A stretch of 42,173 nt of DNA from Burkholderiales bacterium (GCA_026225235.1 JAMFSK010000032.1:1-42173), one strand, 5' to 3'; positions 1 through 9,235 are shown, numbered from the stretch's first letter. A program made the numbers and translations. The notes: generated from the sequence alone by a model not told the origin.

Positions 1-753
1 ACAGCTCACTGCAGGCACTGCTCGCCAAGGTCGAACATGACAAGATCGAACTGAACGCGGCGCGACCCTTGCCTGCACACACGGTGGCGTCGCTGCGAGA
101 AGCTGTCGCTCGAATGGACTTATCATTCAAACGCCATCGAGGGCAAGACCCTGACCCTGCGGGAAACCAAGGTGGTGCTTGAAGGGATTACGATCGGCGG
201 CAAGTCCCTGCCCGAGCACTTTGAGGCGACGAATCATCGCGATGCGATTCTCTATGTCGAGGAGATCGTGACCCGCAAGGATGCGTTGACGCAATGGCAG
301 ATCAAGAACATCCACAGTCTCGTGCTCAAGGGGATCGACGACCGGGAAGCCGGACGGTATCGCCGTGAAAACGTGGTGATCTCGGGTGCGAGCACCACGC
401 CGCCAGATGCGCATCATGTCGATGAGGCGATGTGGTCGCTGCTCGCCTGGAGCGAGCAAGCCGAGTAGATGAGCACGGTCGAACGTACAGCCGAATTGCA
501 TGCGCGCTTCGTCAAGATCCATCCGTTCATTGATGGCAAAGGCCGTACGGGTCGGCTGTTGCTCAACTTCGAATTGATGAAGGCCGGCTATCCGCCAGCG
601 ATCATTCGCAAGGAAGATCGCCTGAGCTACTAAGATATGCTGGATAAGGCCTGTGTCACAGGCCACTATGACGGCATGTCCCGGCTGGTCGCTGAAGCGG
701 TTCAGCGCTCGCTCGACGTCTACCTGGATTTGCTGGGCCGCCGTCGCGCCTAG
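1..753 (+). pseudogene. Fic-family AMP-transferase, decayed (partial at window edge)
   Basis: Fic proteins transfer AMP (or another nucleotide moiety) to target-protein hydroxyls. The readable pieces cover much of a Fic protein: an N-terminal segment with the inhibitory-helix motif SNAIEG (about 131-148), fitting (S/T)xxxE(G/N) of class II Fic proteins, then VLEGITIGGKSL, then the active-site loop [12 protein letters not shown] (about 523-558), then a helical C-terminus ending in TAG at 751-753. Three lesions break it: a one-base frameshift near 97-100 (frame 3 upstream, frame 1 downstream), an in-frame TAG at 466-468 and an in-frame TAA at 631-633 where a tyrosine codon is expected. The loop also has Lys where the family usually has Asn (GNGR). 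The gene enters from outside the window. Its last stop overlaps the serB stop on the other strand. Identity is confident; loss of function is inferred from the lesions. Confidence 0.85.
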
Positions 754-1604
754 ACAAACAAGCGGAGCAGGCCATCGAGTCCGACGTAGTTGAATGCGAC
801 GCTCGCCGCCGCGCGGACGACGGGTTTGGCACGGAAGGCGACTGAGAGACCTGCCTCGGCCATCATCTTCAGATCGTTCGAGCCATCGCCGAGCGCAATC
901 GCGCGGCTTGGGGCGAAGCCGAGCGTGTTGCAGGTTTCGAGCAGGGTGCGCGCCTTGACGTCGGCGTTGACGATCTCGCCGAGCACGCGGCCCGTCAGCT
1001 TGCCGTCGACAATCTCGAGCGTGTTCGCGCGCGCGTAGTCGAGGCCAAGACGCTCCTTGAGCCGTTCGGTGAAGAAGGTAAATCCCCCCGAGACGAGCAA
1101 CGTCTTCAAGCCTGCCGCACGTGCGCCGGCCAGCATACGCTCTGCACCCGGCGAGAGCTTCAACCGTTCTTCATAGACACGTTCGAGTGCACTCGCATCG
1201 AGGCCCTTGAGGAGTGCCACGCGACGGGTCAAGCTTTCGTTGAAGTCACGGATCTCGCCGCGCATCGAGGCCTCGGTGATTGCTGCGACCTCGGCCTTGA
1301 GGCCGCAGAAGTCGGCGATTTCATCGATGCATTCGATCGTGATCAGGGTCGAGTCCATATCCATTGCGACCAGGCCGAACGCCGACAGCGACTGTGCGGG
1401 GACATAGGCAAAGTCGAGACGATGGGTCTCGCAATAGATCTCAATGTCGGGCCGTTGTGTCGGCTGCGCGTTAACCACGCGCAGCGCACACGGATCTACG
1501 AGGCCGGCTGACACGCCGCGCGCGAGGGCGGTCAGGGGTTTGAGGTGCGCTTCGTCGAGCGGCGTGGCGCTCTGGATGACCAGGTTCGTCGGCATGCGAG
1601 GCAA
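750..1604 (-). CDS. serB: phosphoserine phosphatase SerB
   Basis: HAD-superfamily phosphatase that hydrolyses O-phospho-L-serine to L-serine, the last step of the phosphorylated serine pathway, in the cytoplasm. The 284 residues begin with a short N-terminal regulatory-like part (about 1-75). The catalytic motif MDMDST follows (nucleophile Asp82, general acid Asp84), then SGGFTFF (motif II), a conserved Lys region, and GDGSNDLKMM (motif IV) before a C-terminal strand. Length and motif order are normal for proteobacterial SerB. A second Met at residue 4 is an equally possible start. The gene lies 54 bp downstream of motB on the same strand and its stop overlaps that of the decayed Fic gene. 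Association with motAB looks like simple adjacency. Confidence 0.95.
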   Translation of the reverse strand: MPRMPTNLVIQSATPLDEAHLKPLTALARGVSAGLVDPCALRVVNAQPTQRPDIEIYCETHRLDFAYVPAQSLSAFGLVAMDMDSTLITIECIDEIADFCGLKAEVAAITEASMRGEIRDFNESLTRRVALLKGLDASALERVYEERLKLSPGAERMLAGARAAGLKTLLVSGGFTFFTERLKERLGLDYARANTLEIVDGKLTGRVLGEIVNADVKARTLLETCNTLGFAPSRAIALGDGSNDLKMMAEAGLSVAFRAKPVVRAAASVAFNYVGLDGLLRLFV

Positions 1605-1658
1605 GAGGAGAGCGGCGCGCGCGGCGCAAAGGCCGCTATTGTAATGGCAGATCGCCGC

Positions 1659-3053
1659 TTACTGACCCGCACCGCTTTCCGCATGAGCCGGCTGGTTGGT
1701 CATGACCGCCGTCGTGGCCACCGCTGCGCCTGTTTTCCCCGGCGCCCCGATGGCGCCCCCCGCACTCGTCTTGCCTGAGGCGGGCGTCGGTGTCACGGCG
1801 CCCCCACTAACCGCCACCTTGATTCGCGCCACCACGGCTTCCGGCGACTCAGGAGCGTTCGCGACAGCGACACTGGGTGCCGATGGCGTCGAAGGCTTTG
1901 ACGACGCCGGCGAGGGTGTCACAGAGGCTGTCGGTGCGGGCTTCGGTGTCGACAGACTCGGCGAAATCGCTCCATTCGTAGCAAGGTTCGGATGGTCGAC
2001 CGTTGCCGACGTACTCGTGGCTGTCTTCGATGCGCCAAGCGCACCTGGAATCTGTCCCGGGGCACTGAGGTCGGTGCGGCCGCCGTCACGGAAGAACGCG
2101 TCTTCGGTCCGCTTGTTCAGCACCAGAATACTGATGCGCCGGTTGCTCGGTTCGGCCGGGTCAGCCTTGTTCAACGGCAATGCGTCAGCGAGCCCCCGGA
2201 CCTGCAGGACCTTCTGCTCGGCAAGGCCACCGACGCCAAGCTCACGCCGTGCTGCATTGGCGCGCTCCGACGACAACTCCCAGTTCGAATACCCTGACTC
2301 GGCACCCGCATACGGCGCGGAATCGGTATGGCCGGCGATCGAGATATGGTTCTCGACTTCGTTGAGCGCCACGCCGATCTGGTCGAGAATTTCCGCCGCA
2401 TAAGGTTCGAGCACCGCCTTGCCGCTCGCAAACATCGGACGGTTCTGCGCATCGACGATCTGAATGCGCAAGCCTTCCGAGGTAATGTCGATCCGAATCT
2501 GGTTGCGGAACTGCGCCAGCTTCGGATTCATTTCGATCATCTTGTCGAGACGTTCCTTGAGCTCTGACAGACGTTGCGCATCGTCCGGGTCAGTGCGCGG
2601 CTTGACGACCTTGCTGCCGTCGGTCGCGGCCAAAAGCGCGGCTGCCTGCTGCGCCTGTTGGTCAGGCGAGGCCTGCGTTGTCGCATTCGGCACGAGCACG
2701 GGATTTTGCTGCTTCGAGTCGTCGCCATGCCGCGTCTCGGCGGGCGTCGAGGTCGTCAGGTCCTTGCCGCCCGCATTGAGAATGCTGTCCGACGCACTCT
2801 GTGACTTGCCACCGGCCATCGCGATCGCCAAGGGCTTGTTGAAAAAATCCGCAATGCCTTGCTTGTCGCTCTTGTTGGTCGAGTTCAGCAGCCACATCAA
2901 CAAAAAGAAGGCCATCATCGCCGTGACAAAGTCGGCGTAGGCAATCTTCCAGGCGCCACCGTGATGAGGGTGGTCGCCATGCGCGCCGCGGCGGCGCAAG
3001 ATCAAAAGTGACGTCTTGTCGGTTTCAGTTTCCTTCTTTTTCGGCGCTGGCAT
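1659..3053 (-). CDS. motB: flagellar motor stator protein MotB with long C-terminal extension
   Basis: Peptidoglycan-anchoring half of the proton-driven stator. Near the N-terminus an AWKIAYADFVTAMMAFFLLMW segment (from about residue 34) holds the single membrane helix with the proton-carrying Asp41. A plug/linker follows, then an OmpA-like peptidoglycan-binding domain (about 190-320) with AGHTDSAPY and NWELSSERAN. From about residue 325 to 464 there is an Ala/Pro/Ser/Thr-rich tail with no recognisable domain; the usual MotB is around 310-350 residues. The gene starts 2 bp after the motA stop, so the two are surely co-transcribed. Coding quality of the tail looks normal (no stop, same base composition), so I take it as real, although I cannot assign it a role. 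Confidence 0.94.
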   Translation of the reverse strand: MPAPKKKETETDKTSLLILRRRGAHGDHPHHGGAWKIAYADFVTAMMAFFLLMWLLNSTNKSDKQGIADFFNKPLAIAMAGGKSQSASDSILNAGGKDLTTSTPAETRHGDDSKQQNPVLVPNATTQASPDQQAQQAAALLAATDGSKVVKPRTDPDDAQRLSELKERLDKMIEMNPKLAQFRNQIRIDITSEGLRIQIVDAQNRPMFASGKAVLEPYAAEILDQIGVALNEVENHISIAGHTDSAPYAGAESGYSNWELSSERANAARRELGVGGLAEQKVLQVRGLADALPLNKADPAEPSNRRISILVLNKRTEDAFFRDGGRTDLSAPGQIPGALGASKTATSTSATVDHPNLATNGAISPSLSTPKPAPTASVTPSPASSKPSTPSAPSVAVANAPESPEAVVARIKVAVSGGAVTPTPASGKTSAGGAIGAPGKTGAAVATTAVMTNQPAHAESGAGQ

Positions 3054-3055
3054 GA

Positions 3056-3925
3056 TCAGGCCGCCTTCGGCGTTTTCGTCGCCTTCACCGCTTCCTCGAG
3101 TTCTTCGAAGCTCGGACGGTCGACCGAGAACAACACCTTGCGGCCGAACTCAACGGCCACGGTCGGTGCATAACCGCCCATGGCGGCGAGTAGCACACAC
3201 TTCACGCATTCGAATGGCTTGCCGGCTTCCTTCGCCTTTGCATTGAGCACGCTGGCGAGCGGGCCGATAAAACCGTACGCCAGCAGAATGCCGAGGAAGG
3301 TACCCACGAGTGCCGCTGCGATCATTTCACCGAGTTCGGCCGGCGGGGCGCCGATCGAGCCCATGGTGTGAACCACCCCCATCACCGCGGCGACGATCCC
3401 GAACGCAGGCAAGCCATCCGCCATGGTCTGGATCGCTGAGCCCGGTACGGAGATCTCGGCGTGATGGGTCTGCAGCTCGGCGTCCATCAGATCTTGCACT
3501 TCATGCACGGCGAGGTTGCCGCTCGACATCATCCGCAGATAGTCGACGATGAAGTCGAGCAGGTGATGGTCATTGAGGACCACCGGATATTTCTGGAAGA
3601 TCGGGCTTTCCTGCGGCTGCTCTACATCCGCTTCGAGGCTCAGCATCCCTTCCTTACGGGACTTCTGCAGGAGTTCGTAGAGCAAGGCAATGACCTGGAG
3701 GTACTTCTCCTTGCTGTAGGCACTGCCCTTGAAGCAGGTCGGGATCGCCTTGAGCGTCGACTTGAGCGTCTTGGTGGGGTTGCTCACGACAAACGCACCG
3801 AGTGCGGCGCCGAAGATACACACGAGTTCATACGGTTGCATAAGGGCGGCGACGTGGCCGCCTTCGGCAACATAGCTGCCGATGACGCAGACGGCGACGA
3901 TGACCCAGCCGATGATGACAAACAT
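3056..3925 (-). CDS. motA: flagellar motor stator protein MotA
   Basis: Inner-membrane stator subunit that pairs with MotB to form the proton channel and pushes on FliG. The 289-residue protein has four predicted membrane helices (two N-terminal, two around 170-225). Residues known to matter in E. coli MotA fall at the same numbers here: Arg90 and Glu98 in the cytoplasmic loop (SRKEGMLSLE), and Pro173 (GLPAFG) and Pro222 (IGPLAS) at the channel. It heads a motA-motB operon driven by the FliA-type promoter at 3975-4001. Chemotaxis genes and flhDC, which often flank motAB in this family of bacteria, are not in the window. Confidence 0.96.
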   Translation of the reverse strand: MFVIIGWVIVAVCVIGSYVAEGGHVAALMQPYELVCIFGAALGAFVVSNPTKTLKSTLKAIPTCFKGSAYSKEKYLQVIALLYELLQKSRKEGMLSLEADVEQPQESPIFQKYPVVLNDHHLLDFIVDYLRMMSSGNLAVHEVQDLMDAELQTHHAEISVPGSAIQTMADGLPAFGIVAAVMGVVHTMGSIGAPPAELGEMIAAALVGTFLGILLAYGFIGPLASVLNAKAKEAGKPFECVKCVLLAAMGGYAPTVAVEFGRKVLFSVDRPSFEELEEAVKATKTPKAA

Positions 3926-4361
3926 GGAGTGATCCTTGAAGGGAAGTCAGTCGAAGTAAATGCGCTTACCCCTGTTTACGGATGCTGCGCCGGCTACTTG
4001 ATAGTCCAGGACCCGCGAAAACCGGACATTTTTTCAAATCGTGTGCGATTTAATTGCGTCGAATGGAAAACACTACCGATCTTCGAGGGCGAAGGAGGCA
4101 AAGGAGGGTGGGGAATCGGCATGGATAACAAAGGCTGCCCACTAAACGCGTCGCACTGGTTTGTCAGGTCTCTCACGGGACGCGGGTTGCCGTGGGTTGG
4201 CGTGTCACAAGCCGGGGCCTATGATCGATAGGGAACGCTCGGTGGACGTAGCAAGGCAGAGGGAGGTGCCTGATGGCGCCATGGTGCGCGCGACGAGGGA
4301 TGATTCAACGCGCGAAGCCGTGCCGTTGTCGGTGGTCGAATATCACTTGAGGAGACACCCG
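3926..4361. other. divergent intergenic region motA / exported protein
   Basis: About 435 bp without a convincing gene. It holds the FliA-type promoter for motA (3975-4001, minus strand) and the ribosome binding site GGAGA (4351-4355) of the plus-strand exported protein. A 36-codon frame at 4121-4231 follows a purine-rich stretch but has no recognisable product. Confidence 0.6.
3975..4001 (-). promoter_or_regulatory. FliA (sigma-28) promoter for motAB
   Basis: On the minus strand TCAAGTAG is followed after exactly 11 bases by TCCGTAAA. The sigma-28 consensus is TAAAGTTT-N11-GCCGATAA, and Burkholderia-type sites often read TCAAG and GCCGTWAA. The predicted start lies about 40 bases before the motA ATG. 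The same architecture (TCAAG, 11-base spacer, CCGTAAA) occurs before the chemoreceptor at 21759-21785, which supports both calls. Confidence 0.72.
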
Positions 4362-4886
4362 ATGAAAACACTGCTGTTAGCGGCCGCATTGGCAATGACC
4401 GTCGCAGGCGTAGCCGGCGCCGGTGGCGCACAGGCAAAGTTGCCCGAGGGGCGGGTGGCCTACACCGTAAAGATCCACTCCAAAGCTTATGGAGACAACC
4501 AGTCGACCCGCCAGATTGCATCGGGCCAGACCGACGACTACACCTGGAAAACCACGCCGCCGGGCGGCCCTGCCGCGCTGCCGGCCCATTGCGCGGCCGG
4601 TCATGACTGGCCGGTCGACGAGAACGGGGCGCTCCAGCGCCAGAGCCGCGTGCGGCTTGCGCCGGTGGTCGATGCCAGCGGCACTGCGACGATCCAGTTG
4701 AGCTTCGATGCGATCTCGCCGCAAGCCGGCGCGCCCAAGCAAGGATCGAACGCGGCGGACGCCAATCAATGCCCGCCGGTGAGTCAGTACAGCGAGGTGG
4801 TTCGTTTCACGCTGCCGCTCAACAGCAAGCCGAAGACGCTCACCCTCAAGGACGGCACGCAGATTACCGTGAGCGGCAAGCCGTAG
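4362..4886 (+). CDS. small exported protein, function unknown
   Basis: A 174-residue protein starting at ATG 4362, chosen because GGAGA lies seven bases upstream and because a clear Sec signal peptide follows (MKTLLLAAALAMTVAGVAG, cleavage likely after AQA near residue 25). The mature part has two or three cysteines (PAHCAAGHDW and NQCPPVSQY) that could form a disulfide, and beta-rich segments (RQIASGQTDDY, TATIQLSFDAIS, KTLTLKDGTQITV). It probably sits in the periplasm. I do not recognise a named family with certainty. It stands alone, convergent with the EAL gene downstream. Confidence 0.75.
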   Translation: MKTLLLAAALAMTVAGVAGAGGAQAKLPEGRVAYTVKIHSKAYGDNQSTRQIASGQTDDYTWKTTPPGGPAALPAHCAAGHDWPVDENGALQRQSRVRLAPVVDASGTATIQLSFDAISPQAGAPKQGSNAADANQCPPVSQYSEVVRFTLPLNSKPKTLTLKDGTQITVSGKP

Positions 4887-4948
4887 GCATAGCCGGAGAC
4901 GTACCCGTAGCCGAAGCGGGAGACCGGTGAGCGGCCCTGAGCGCTGGA

Positions 4949-6604
4949 TCAGGACAGATCGAGTCGCGGTTGTGGCTGTGGGTCGGCCGCCGCTTCACGC
5001 GGCGCACCGGGCAGCGGCTGGCCGTACGCGAGCAGCGCATGCGTCGAGCCGACCGCGAGCCAGCGCGCGAGGCTCGCGGCACTCATCGGCTGGCCGTAGA
5101 AGAACCCTTGCCCATACGTCACGCCCAGGTCGAACAGACTCTGGTGCTGGCGCAGGGTCTCGATGCCTTCGGCAATCAGTGTCAGGCCGATTTGCCGGGC
5201 GAGCGCGATGATCCCGCGAATCAGTTCGGTGCGGTCGTATTCGAGCTCGGCCACAAAGCGCTGGTCGATCTTCAGATAGTCGAAATGAAAGTCCTGCAGT
5301 TGAGCAAGCGTGCTGCGGTCGGTACCGAAGTCGTCGAGCGCGAAACGCACCCCTTGCTGGCGCAGCGTCTCGAATGAGGAGAGCGCTGCCTGCGGGTCAT
5401 CGAACAGATACCGTTCCGTGACCTCGGCGATCACCGGGCGCCCGCGGCCTCGCGAGGCAAGCAGTCGGGCGAGGTCAGCGATGGCATTGCGGCTTTGCAG
5501 ATGGCGTGGCGCGAGGTTGACCGCGAGATGCAGGTGCCGCGGAATCTTGTGTTGATTGAGCTCGTCGAGCGCGCGCTCGACGATCATGCGCGTCATCGGA
5601 ACGATCAGGGGGTCACCCTCGACCACACCGATAAACTCGTTGGGACTGACTGCCCCCCAACGCGGATGCGACCACCGCACGAGCGCTTCGACACCGACAC
5701 AGACCCCGCTGCCTAGCTCAATCACGGGTTGGTAGTGCACATCGAACTCTTGTCGCGCAATGCCAGCCCGCACGGCCCGCAGGAGCATCCGGCGCGGCGT
5801 GAACGAATGGGAGGTCAACCAGGCCACCAGCGCGGCAAAGGCGATGCCGATCGGCACAAGAAGGCTCAGTTGATGACGGTAGACCGTGTTGACGAGGGTC
5901 GGCGAGGCATGGACCACGACGTCGAACGGAAAACGTTGCGACACTGCGGTGGGCGGCTCGGTGCTTGCATCCGATGAACCGCGCAAGGTCAGCGAGACTT
6001 TGCCACTGCGCAGCTCGAGGTAGTCCATGCCGAAGCGCGCATCGTCGTGCAGGACATCGGCAAGGTAGGCGCCATCTATATAGAACAGAATGCCGCTGCC
6101 GAGCGCGTCAGCCACCGGCACCGGAAAGAACACCAGGAGCGCAGGGCGCCCGGGCTGCGTCCGGCTTCCGTGAATCAGCCGGTACGATGGCGCACTGCGA
6201 TCGACTTCATCGAAGTAAGCATCGAGCGGCACCTCGCCGGCCCCGTAGCTCGATACGCAATAGATCACCCCGTGCGCGACGAGTGCGCTATTGCGAACGT
6301 AAGGGATGAATGCATCAGAAGCCATCAGTCGCGGCTGCGCGGATGCACAAGGTATGCCGACCAAAGGCAATAGGCGCGAGCGCTCGAACGAGACGCGGTC
6401 GACGATGGATTCGACGCTCTGTACGATGTCGCGCGCGACATCCTGTTTGCGCTCGAAGACTTCCATGCGCGCCTGCCATATCGCCAGCGCCGCGAACGCC
6501 CCCACGATCGTCACGAAGCACAGGACGATGAGTGCGGTACGCGGGAGCAACGCATCGCCGCTTGCTGTACGGCGGTCGGTGGAATCGGACTTGGTCGGCT
6601 TCAC
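4949..6604 (-). CDS. membrane-bound CSS-domain / EAL cyclic-di-GMP phosphodiesterase
   Basis: Hydrolyses cyclic di-GMP. In the 551-residue form from GTG 6604 there is a membrane helix (about 22-42), a periplasmic CSS domain (Cys86; Cys116 followed by Val-Ser-Ser), a second helix (about 247-265) and an EAL domain. The metal and catalytic set is complete: Glu306 of EAL, Asn363, Glu394 or Glu397, Asp424-Asp425, Lys445 and Glu479. One loop reads DDFGTD where DDFGTG is usual. In known CSS-EAL proteins such as E. coli PdeC the free thiols of the CSS motif in the periplasm control activity, so a redox input is expected. The open frame runs up to 6778; the shorter start is chosen because it gives the usual length and a short N-terminus before the first helix, but no strong ribosome site decides it. 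Confidence 0.88.
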   Translation of the reverse strand: MKPTKSDSTDRRTASGDALLPRTALIVLCFVTIVGAFAALAIWQARMEVFERKQDVARDIVQSVESIVDRVSFERSRLLPLVGIPCASAQPRLMASDAFIPYVRNSALVAHGVIYCVSSYGAGEVPLDAYFDEVDRSAPSYRLIHGSRTQPGRPALLVFFPVPVADALGSGILFYIDGAYLADVLHDDARFGMDYLELRSGKVSLTLRGSSDASTEPPTAVSQRFPFDVVVHASPTLVNTVYRHQLSLLVPIGIAFAALVAWLTSHSFTPRRMLLRAVRAGIARQEFDVHYQPVIELGSGVCVGVEALVRWSHPRWGAVSPNEFIGVVEGDPLIVPMTRMIVERALDELNQHKIPRHLHLAVNLAPRHLQSRNAIADLARLLASRGRGRPVIAEVTERYLFDDPQAALSSFETLRQQGVRFALDDFGTDRSTLAQLQDFHFDYLKIDQRFVAELEYDRTELIRGIIALARQIGLTLIAEGIETLRQHQSLFDLGVTYGQGFFYGQPMSAASLARWLAVGSTHALLAYGQPLPGAPREAAADPQPQPRLDLS

Positions 6605-6853
6605 TCTGTCGTGCACCGGGCAAAACGCGCTGCAAATTTCTAGGGATTTTTTTCGGCGAAGCGCGCGCCTGGGCAATACGTTGGCGGGCTGTGCGAGCAT
6701 AGCATGTCGAGCCTTGGCGTAACGTTTGTGGCCCGGCAATTGCTGCCGAAACTTCGGCGCTTGTGTACGCTCCGACACATAATCGGCGGTCGTGGCGACT
6801 TGCTGCTAAACAACCTATCGTGCGTCGCACACCGGATATAAGAGGATCACTGA

Positions 6854-9181
6854 ATGACGACCCCCGTTCTAGGCAGAACACGCATGGCCGGCCGATGCAT
6901 CGGCTTCACCCTGGCCGGCATCGTGCTGCTGATCGCGATCGTGGTGGTCGTCCTGCTGACCTTCGACTGGAACCGCGCCCGGCCCTGGGTCGACCAGAAG
7001 GTCTCCGACGCGATCGGGCGGCCCTTCACGATCAACGGCGATCTCAAGGTGGGCTGGCATGGTTCCCAGGGCCTGACGGGCTGGCGTGCCTGGATCCCCT
7101 GGCCCCGGTTCTCGGCTGCCGGGATCACGATCGGCAACCCCGGCTGGACCCAGCAGAAGCAATTCGCGACACTCGATGAGATCAATTTCCAGGTGGCCAT
7201 CCTGCCGTTGATTACGCGCAGGATCGTGATTCCTTCGATCAACCTCGTGAACCCCTCGGTCGACCTCGAACGGCAGATTGACGGCACCAACAACTGGACG
7301 TTCCGCCTGCCTTCTTCAAGCAGTCCGTCGGAATGGAAGCTCGATCTGCACAATATCGCGTTTCAGAAAGGCCACATAGCCCTCTCGGATGCCCAGAACG
7401 AGCTCACGCTCGCCGGGGCCATCGACACGCTGGAGCAGCCGATACCGATCGGCGAAGTGCTTGCGCAGCAGGAGGCCACCTCGCAACGACACTCGGCCGA
7501 AGCGGTCGGTGCCTCAGGTGCGGCCAAACTGACGCGGCAGGCCCAGAGCGCGTCCTCCGCTAGTGCGGTCGAGCATTCGATTACTGCGCCTCAGGTCAAC
7601 GCCGCGGCCACGGCGTCGGCCGCCGCGGTCGGCTCGGCCTCGGCTGCGGCGATCACCCCGGCGAGCACGGGCGACGGCGACGAGGCCCGGCATGAGGGGA
7701 CCGCACTGGGGAGCGCCCGCGCCCAACCAAGCTACGCGCTAGGCTGGACGCTCAAAGGTAAGTACAAAAAAGACACGGTCGACGGCACCGGCAAGCTCGG
7801 CGGCATCCTCGCACTCCAGGACGACGCCCATCCGTATCCGATCCAGGTTGACCTGCGCATCGGCGAGACACGCATCGCCGTGGTTGGCACACTCAGCGAT
7901 CCGGCCCACCTCGCCGCACTAGACCTGCGCCTGTGGCTGCAGGGGCGCAGCATGGCGAATCTCTACGCCATCACGGGCGTGGCATTGCCTGACACACCGC
8001 CTTTCGCAACCGATGGCCGCCTGATTGCGCGGCTCAAGGGCGGCCCGGCCGTGTTCCGTTATGAAAACTTCACGGGCAGAGTAGGGCGTTCCGATCTCAA
8101 CGGCACCCTCGTGTTCGAAGAGCAATCGCCGCGTCCGATGTTGTCCGGCACCCTCGTCTCGAACGTGCTGCAATTCTCGGATCTCGGTCCGATTATCGGT
8201 GCCGACTCGCGTGCGAGCCGCCGGCAGCGCGGCGATACCAGTGCTCAGCCAGCCGGCAAGGTCTTGCCGGTCGAGGAGTTCCGCACCGATCGCTGGCAAA
8301 CTCTCGACGCCGACGTCCGCTTCACGGGGCGGCACATCCTGCGCGAGAAGGCATTGCCGATCTCCGACCTGTATACCCATGTGATCCTCGACAACGGTGT
8401 GCTTACCTTTGACCCGCTGCGCTTCGGCGTGGCGGGCGGATCCCTTGCGGGGACCATCCATCTCGATGGTTCGGCCGATCCGCTTGCAGGCCGCTTCGCG
8501 ATCGAGGCGCGCCACCTGCAGCTCAAGCAACTGTTCCCGACCTTCGCACCGATGCAGACGAGCCTCGGGGAAATCAATGGTGACGCCGCGCTGTCCGCCA
8601 CGGGTAACTCGCCGGCGCGGCTTGCGGCGACCTCCAATGGCGAGATCAAGATGCTGGTCAACGATGGGGCGATCAGCAATCTGCTGCTCGAAGCGGCCGG
8701 TCTCAACGTCGCGAACGTGATCTACAACCGGTTGTTTGGCGACAAGACGACCAAGATCGACTGTGCCGCAGCTGACCTCGTGGTCAGCAATGGTGTGGCC
8801 CAGCCGCGCTTCTTCGCACTCGATACCGACGATGCGCTGGTCAATGTCGACGGCAAGGTCGATTTGCGCGAAGAGGATCTCGACTTGACGATCCGACCGC
8901 ATACAAAAGGCTTTCGGATCTTCTCGCTGCGCTCGCCCCTGTATGTCACCGGCACCTTCGCCAAACCGAAGGTCGGTGTCGATGTGCCGGTGGTCGCGCT
9001 GCGTGGCGTGGCGGTTGTCGGGCTTGCTCTGATCAATCCGTTCGCTGCGCTGTTACCTTTGCTCGCGCCCTCCAATCTGAAGGACTCACCCTGTGCCCAG
9101 ATGTTTGCGGCCATGCGCTCGGAACCGAGCGCGCCGCCGCCTGGCGTGACCAAGGCTCCGGTCAAGGCGGCGGTCCGGTAA
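6854..9181 (+). CDS. AsmA-family inner-membrane/periplasmic protein
   Basis: AsmA-like proteins are anchored in the inner membrane and span the periplasm; relatives such as TamB and YhdP act in phospholipid transport to the outer membrane. This 775-residue protein has a helix at about residues 15-36, then the AsmA N-terminal signature (RPFTINGDLKVGW, ITIGNPGW, PSINLVNPSVDLER). The C-terminal AsmA repeat lies around 450-720 (FAIEARHLQLKQLFP, GDAALSATGNSPARLA, DLTIRPHTKGFRIFSLRSPL). Between the two blocks (about 195-295) is an Ala/Ser-rich insert with no predicted fold. ATG 6854 has GAGG eight bases upstream. It is divergent from the EAL gene and followed by a GntR regulator. Confidence 0.88.
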   Translation: MTTPVLGRTRMAGRCIGFTLAGIVLLIAIVVVVLLTFDWNRARPWVDQKVSDAIGRPFTINGDLKVGWHGSQGLTGWRAWIPWPRFSAAGITIGNPGWTQQKQFATLDEINFQVAILPLITRRIVIPSINLVNPSVDLERQIDGTNNWTFRLPSSSSPSEWKLDLHNIAFQKGHIALSDAQNELTLAGAIDTLEQPIPIGEVLAQQEATSQRHSAEAVGASGAAKLTRQAQSASSASAVEHSITAPQVNAAATASAAAVGSASAAAITPASTGDGDEARHEGTALGSARAQPSYALGWTLKGKYKKDTVDGTGKLGGILALQDDAHPYPIQVDLRIGETRIAVVGTLSDPAHLAALDLRLWLQGRSMANLYAITGVALPDTPPFATDGRLIARLKGGPAVFRYENFTGRVGRSDLNGTLVFEEQSPRPMLSGTLVSNVLQFSDLGPIIGADSRASRRQRGDTSAQPAGKVLPVEEFRTDRWQTLDADVRFTGRHILREKALPISDLYTHVILDNGVLTFDPLRFGVAGGSLAGTIHLDGSADPLAGRFAIEARHLQLKQLFPTFAPMQTSLGEINGDAALSATGNSPARLAATSNGEIKMLVNDGAISNLLLEAAGLNVANVIYNRLFGDKTTKIDCAAADLVVSNGVAQPRFFALDTDDALVNVDGKVDLREEDLDLTIRPHTKGFRIFSLRSPLYVTGTFAKPKVGVDVPVVALRGVAVVGLALINPFAALLPLLAPSNLKDSPCAQMFAAMRSEPSAPPPGVTKAPVKAAVR

Positions 9182-9235
9182 GCGTGACTTGTTGTTAGAA
9201 AAGCGCCATGTCGAACGCTCGTTTGCTGCGTATGC

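Noticed and set aside
4121..4231. 36-codon frame after a purine-rich stretch, upstream of the exported protein
   Set aside because: No recognisable sequence, no hydrophobic or charged pattern of known small proteins, and it runs through the probable promoter of the next gene.
6785..6815. Sigma-28-like bases (GCCGATTA on the minus strand with CAAG upstream) before the EAL gene
   Set aside because: The spacer is about three bases shorter than in the two convincing FliA sites.
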